A stretch of DNA of 64,000 nt from an uncultured Ruminococcus sp. (GTDB lineage Bacteria > Bacillota > Clostridia > Oscillospirales > Acutalibacteraceae): assembly GCA_934476515.1 (NCBI GenBank), contig CAKSNZ010000001.1:62001-126000 (forward strand). Reading direction: 5' to 3'. The position numbers and the translations under genes were made by a program. Within the stretch, counting starts at the first letter, position 1. Each line of letters begins with the position of its first letter. Shown here piece by piece: positions 61,545 through 64,000 of the stretch. The notes beneath the pieces are model-generated. The model was not told where the DNA came from. It ran no database searches and saw nothing but the letters and a program-made list of their open reading frames with translations.

Positions 61545-62549
61545 TTACTTATTTAGGCTTTCGTAAACTGCAACTGCACAAGCAACTGTAGCACCAACCA
61601 TTGGGTTGTTACCCATACCGATAAGACCCATCATTTCTACATGAGCAGGAACTGATGAAGAACCGGCAAACTGAGCATCACCGTGCATTCTACCCATTGA
61701 GTCTGTTAGACCGTATGAAGCAGGACCTGCACCCATGTTATCAGGATGAAGTGTACGACCTGTACCACCACCTGAAGCAACTGAGAAGTACTTAACGCCA
61801 TTTTCAATAGCCCACTTCTTGTATGTACCTGCAACTAGATGCTGGAAACGAGTTGGGTTAGTTGAGTTACCTGTAATTGAAACACCAACGTTTTCCTTCT
61901 GCATGATAGCTACGCCTTCACGAACATCGTTAGCACCGTAGCAACGAACAGCAGCTCTTTCACCATCAGAGAACTTAACTTCACGAACAACCTTTAGTTC
62001 GCTGTTGAAGAAGTCAAAGTCTGTTTCAACATATGTGAAACCGTTAATTCTTGAGATGATGTAAGCAGCATCCTTACCAAGACCGTTAAGGATAACTCTT
62101 AGTGGTTCTTTTCTAGCCTTGTTAGCGTTTCTAGCAATACCGATAGCACCTTCAGCAGCAGCGAATGATTCGTGACCTGCTAGGAATGCGAAACACTTTG
62201 TTTCGTCTCTAAGTAGCATTGCACCTAGGTTACCGTGACCTAGACCAACATTTCTCTGTTCTGCAACAGAACCAGGGATTGTAAATGCTTCAAGACCTAC
62301 GCCGATAGCTTCAGCAGCTTCAGCAGCAGACTTAACGCCCTTCTTAAGACCGATAGCACAACCTAGTGTATAAGCCCAGCTAGCGTTTTCAAATGCGATT
62401 GGCTGAACACCCTTAACGATTTCGTCTGGGTCAAAGCCGTTATCTAGACATAGCTGTCTTGCCTCTTCAAGAGAACCGATACCATTTTCAGCAAGGCACT
62501 TCTCGATTTTTGGCATTCTTCTTTCCATACTTTCAAATGTAACTGCCAT
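61545..62549 (-). CDS. GGGtGRT family protein
   Basis: 334 residues. The name-giving motif appears as SVASGGGTGRTLHPDNMG near residues 257-274. Other conserved-looking parts: PGSVAEQRNVGLGHGNLGAM and FLAGHESFAAAEGAIG. No signal peptide or membrane helix; a cytosolic enzyme is likely, but the reaction is unknown to me. Strong GGAGGAG ribosome site. It follows the NifU-like gene by 22 bases; the pair recurs together in Clostridia and other anaerobes, which suggests an Fe-S-linked function. Confidence 0.85.
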   Translation of the reverse strand: MAVTFESMERRMPKIEKCLAENGIGSLEEARQLCLDNGFDPDEIVKGVQPIAFENASWAYTLGCAIGLKKGVKSAAEAAEAIGVGLEAFTIPGSVAEQRNVGLGHGNLGAMLLRDETKCFAFLAGHESFAAAEGAIGIARNANKARKEPLRVILNGLGKDAAYIISRINGFTYVETDFDFFNSELKVVREVKFSDGERAAVRCYGANDVREGVAIMQKENVGVSITGNSTNPTRFQHLVAGTYKKWAIENGVKYFSVASGGGTGRTLHPDNMGAGPASYGLTDSMGRMHGDAQFAGSSSVPAHVEMMGLIGMGNNPMVGATVACAVAVYESLNK

Positions 62550-62571
62550 GTTTAAATCTCCTCCTTACTGA

Positions 62572-63264
62572 TTATTCTTCTCTTGGGTCAATGTACTTAG
62601 CAGCGTTATCAAAACGGCCGTACTGACCAATGTTATTTTTATATGCTTCATCCGGTGTAACACCATGACGAATATCCTGCATCATCTTACCAAGATTTAC
62701 AAACTGGTAACCGATAACTTCGTCATTTTCGTCAAGAGCTGTCTTAAGAACATAGCCTTCTGCCATTTCCATAAAACGAACACCCTTAGCCTTTGTTGAG
62801 AACATAGTACCAACCTGTGAACGAAGGCCCTTACCAAGGTCTTCTAGACCGGCACCGATTGGAAGACCGTCTTCTGAGAAAGCAGTCTGTGAACGACCGT
62901 ATACTAGCTGTTCAAAAATGTTCTTCATAGCTGTGTTAATAGCATCACAAACAAGGTCTGTGTTTAGACATTCTAGTAGAGTCTTGCCAGGTAGAATTTC
63001 TGCAGCCATAGCAGCTGAGTGAGTCATACCTGAGCAACCAACTGTTTCTACAAGAGCTTCTTCAACAATACCGTCTTTTACGTTTAGTGATAGCTTACAT
63101 GCGCCCTGCTGAGGAGCACACCAACCAATACCATGTGAAAAACCTGAAATATCTTTGATTTCATAAGATTTTACCCATTTACCTTCTTCAGGAATAGGTG
63201 CAGGACCGTGCTTTGGTCCTTTTGTTACAGTACACATATTCATTACTTCATTAGAATAATTCAT
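62572..63264 (-). CDS. NifU-like iron-sulfur scaffold family protein
   Basis: 230 residues from the ATG at 63264, which follows AAAGGAG; the ORF start 15 codons upstream is unsupported. A NifU_N-like core is visible: LNVKDGIVEEALVETVGCSG with HSAAMAAEILPGKTLLEC after it, giving two of the usual scaffold cysteines; a further Cys lies in GWCAPQQGAC. It lacks the C-terminal NifU domain. Annotated elsewhere as Fe-S cluster assembly scaffold, but no IscS or Suf genes are adjacent, so a special role with the GGGtGRT protein is more likely. Confidence 0.82.
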   Translation of the reverse strand: MNYSNEVMNMCTVTKGPKHGPAPIPEEGKWVKSYEIKDISGFSHGIGWCAPQQGACKLSLNVKDGIVEEALVETVGCSGMTHSAAMAAEILPGKTLLECLNTDLVCDAINTAMKNIFEQLVYGRSQTAFSEDGLPIGAGLEDLGKGLRSQVGTMFSTKAKGVRFMEMAEGYVLKTALDENDEVIGYQFVNLGKMMQDIRHGVTPDEAYKNNIGQYGRFDNAAKYIDPREE

Positions 63265-63317
63265 TGTACTTAACTCCTTTCTTTGATTTGTTTGAGAAAG
63301 TCCTCTCATACAAGGTA

Positions 63318-63346
63318 ATTATAATCTTTTTTCAGTATTTTATCAA
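63318..63346 (-). promoter_or_regulatory. Sigma-A promoter of the NifU-like/GGGtGRT pair
   Basis: TTGATA, 17 bases, TATAAT on the minus strand. The leader holds a small TGAGA/TCTCA hairpin. Confidence 0.8.
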
Positions 63347-63427
63347 GCATTTTTCTTTATTATTTGCTATTTTTTATCATATTAACTTTTGTTTAAAGAT
63401 TTTTTGACTTTATTTTAACTTTGCATA

Positions 63428-63456
63428 ATAAAAATAGCCCCAAAACTTGGAGCTAT
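63428..63456 (-). terminator. Terminator of the Big2-domain protein gene
   Basis: ATAGC...GCTAT stem extended by CCAA/TTGG with one mismatch and a 3-base loop, then TTTTTATT on the minus strand. Confidence 0.8.
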
Positions 63457-63468
63457 CTTTATCTATCG

Positions 63469-64000
63469 TTATTTTACTGTAATCTTACATTTTGCAGACT
63501 TTTTACTGCCATCAGTTGTTGATACAGTAATTACTGCTTTACCCTTTTTCTTACCAATAACCTTACCCTTTGAATTTACAGTAGCAACAAGCTTTTTGTT
63601 TGTTTTCCAAGTAACTTTCTTGTTGCTTGTTGTGTTAGGATTTACAGTTGCTTTTAGTGTATAAGCACTACCTTTTTTCAAAGTTTTGTTATTTACATTT
63701 AGTTTAATCTTGGTTGCTTTCTGAACAACTTTTACTTTACAAATGGATTTAACTGTATTATCACTTGCAAGTTTTGCAGTAATTGTACAAAATCCATTTG
63801 ATACAGTTGTCACCTTACCGTTCTTATCTACTTTTGCAACTTTACTGTTACTTGAGGACCAAATAACTCTTTTATTTGTTAGTTCACTTGGTGTAACAGT
63901 TGCTACTAGCTTGGTAGAAATATTCTTGTTTGTTTTTGCAAGGGTAAGACTATTTTTACTTAAACTTATTTTACCTTTAACTATTGGTACAGTTGTAGGC
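63469..64000 (-). CDS. Big2 (bacterial Ig-like) domain protein, N-terminus outside window
   Basis: Reading frame open from the stop at 63469 to the window end (about 177 residues). Two tandem Big2 domains are visible, each about 80 residues: the first with KISLSKNSLTL, RVIWSSSNSKVAKVD and GKVTTV; the second with KIKLNVNNKTLKKG, KVTWKTNKKLVATVN and GKAVITVSTTDG. Very Lys/Thr/Val-rich. Such domains occur in secreted or surface proteins as spacers or binding modules. The GTG inside the frame at 63813 is an internal codon rather than the start. Confidence 0.85.
   Translation of the reverse strand, partial: PTTVPIVKGKISLSKNSLTLAKTNKNISTKLVATVTPSELTNKRVIWSSSNSKVAKVDKNGKVTTVSNGFCTITAKLASDNTVKSICKVKVVQKATKIKLNVNNKTLKKGSAYTLKATVNPNTTSNKKVTWKTNKKLVATVNSKGKVIGKKKGKAVITVSTTDGSKKSAKCKITVK

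Overview
The window looks like chromosomal DNA of a low-GC, Gram-positive Clostridia member, most likely an anaerobic Oscillospiraceae/Ruminococcaceae-type gut bacterium. Evidence: AT-rich DNA, strong AGGAGG-type ribosome sites with frequent TTG/GTG starts, a division and cell wall (dcw) cluster with a PASTA-type transpeptidase, the ylxM-ffh-rpsP-khpA order, the era-yqzL-recO order, and small families (DUF6472, GGGtGRT/NifU-like pair) that I associate with Clostridia. I cannot name the species. I found no rRNA, tRNA, CRISPR array, phage or intact transposase.

Layout. 0-1.6 kb: a DUF2520 (PanG-like) reductase and panB, for pantothenate synthesis, with panB cut by the window edge. 1.7-13.8 kb: a dcw cluster on the minus strand, transcribed mraZ-rsmH-ftsL-PBP-mraY-ftsW-murG-murA-ftsQ-ftsZ, with an autoregulatory-looking repeat array behind the mraZ promoter. 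13.8-17.3 kb: uvrC-rsmD-coaD-coiled-coil protein. 17.3-23.5 kb: an HPr-like regulator without its phosphorylatable histidine, then rimM-trmD and ylxM-ffh-rpsP-khpA, two halves of a normally continuous operon separated by an oppositely oriented GT-C membrane protein. 23.7-29.6 kb (plus strand): phoH-ybeY, then era-yqzL-recO-mutS2.

30.4-47.2 kb: one long minus-strand surface polysaccharide operon. It runs from a strong promoter at 47.15-47.18 kb through the initiating phosphoglycosyltransferase, rfbABDC (dTDP-rhamnose), a Cps2T-like rhamnosyltransferase, further glycosyltransferases, an acyltransferase, a Wzy-like polymerase, two polysaccharide pyruvyl transferase family proteins, a GT14-like enzyme and a Wzx flippase, to an FrhB-like protein with a separately encoded ferredoxin and a small Cys protein. 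Its distal half looks more AT-rich than its flanks.

47.3-60.4 kb: alr, a membrane protein with a phosphopantetheinyl transferase, trkA-trkH, a YARHG-domain lipoprotein with heptad repeats, nadE, a HAD hydrolase, a ClC-type transporter of non-canonical sequence, ldh-sir2 and a YitT-family protein. 60.4-61.2 kb is gene-free and filled with small palindromic repeats, including an inverted pair whose stems covary. 61.2-64 kb: a small membrane protein, the GGGtGRT/NifU-like pair, and the C-terminal part of a Big2 (bacterial Ig-like) protein cut by the window edge.

No single spectacular new system is evident. The best leads are the His-less HPr, the covarying palindromic elements, the FrhB/ferredoxin/pyruvyl-transferase module, the GGGtGRT/NifU-like pair and the periodic MraZ operator. 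All promoters and terminators below were read by eye.
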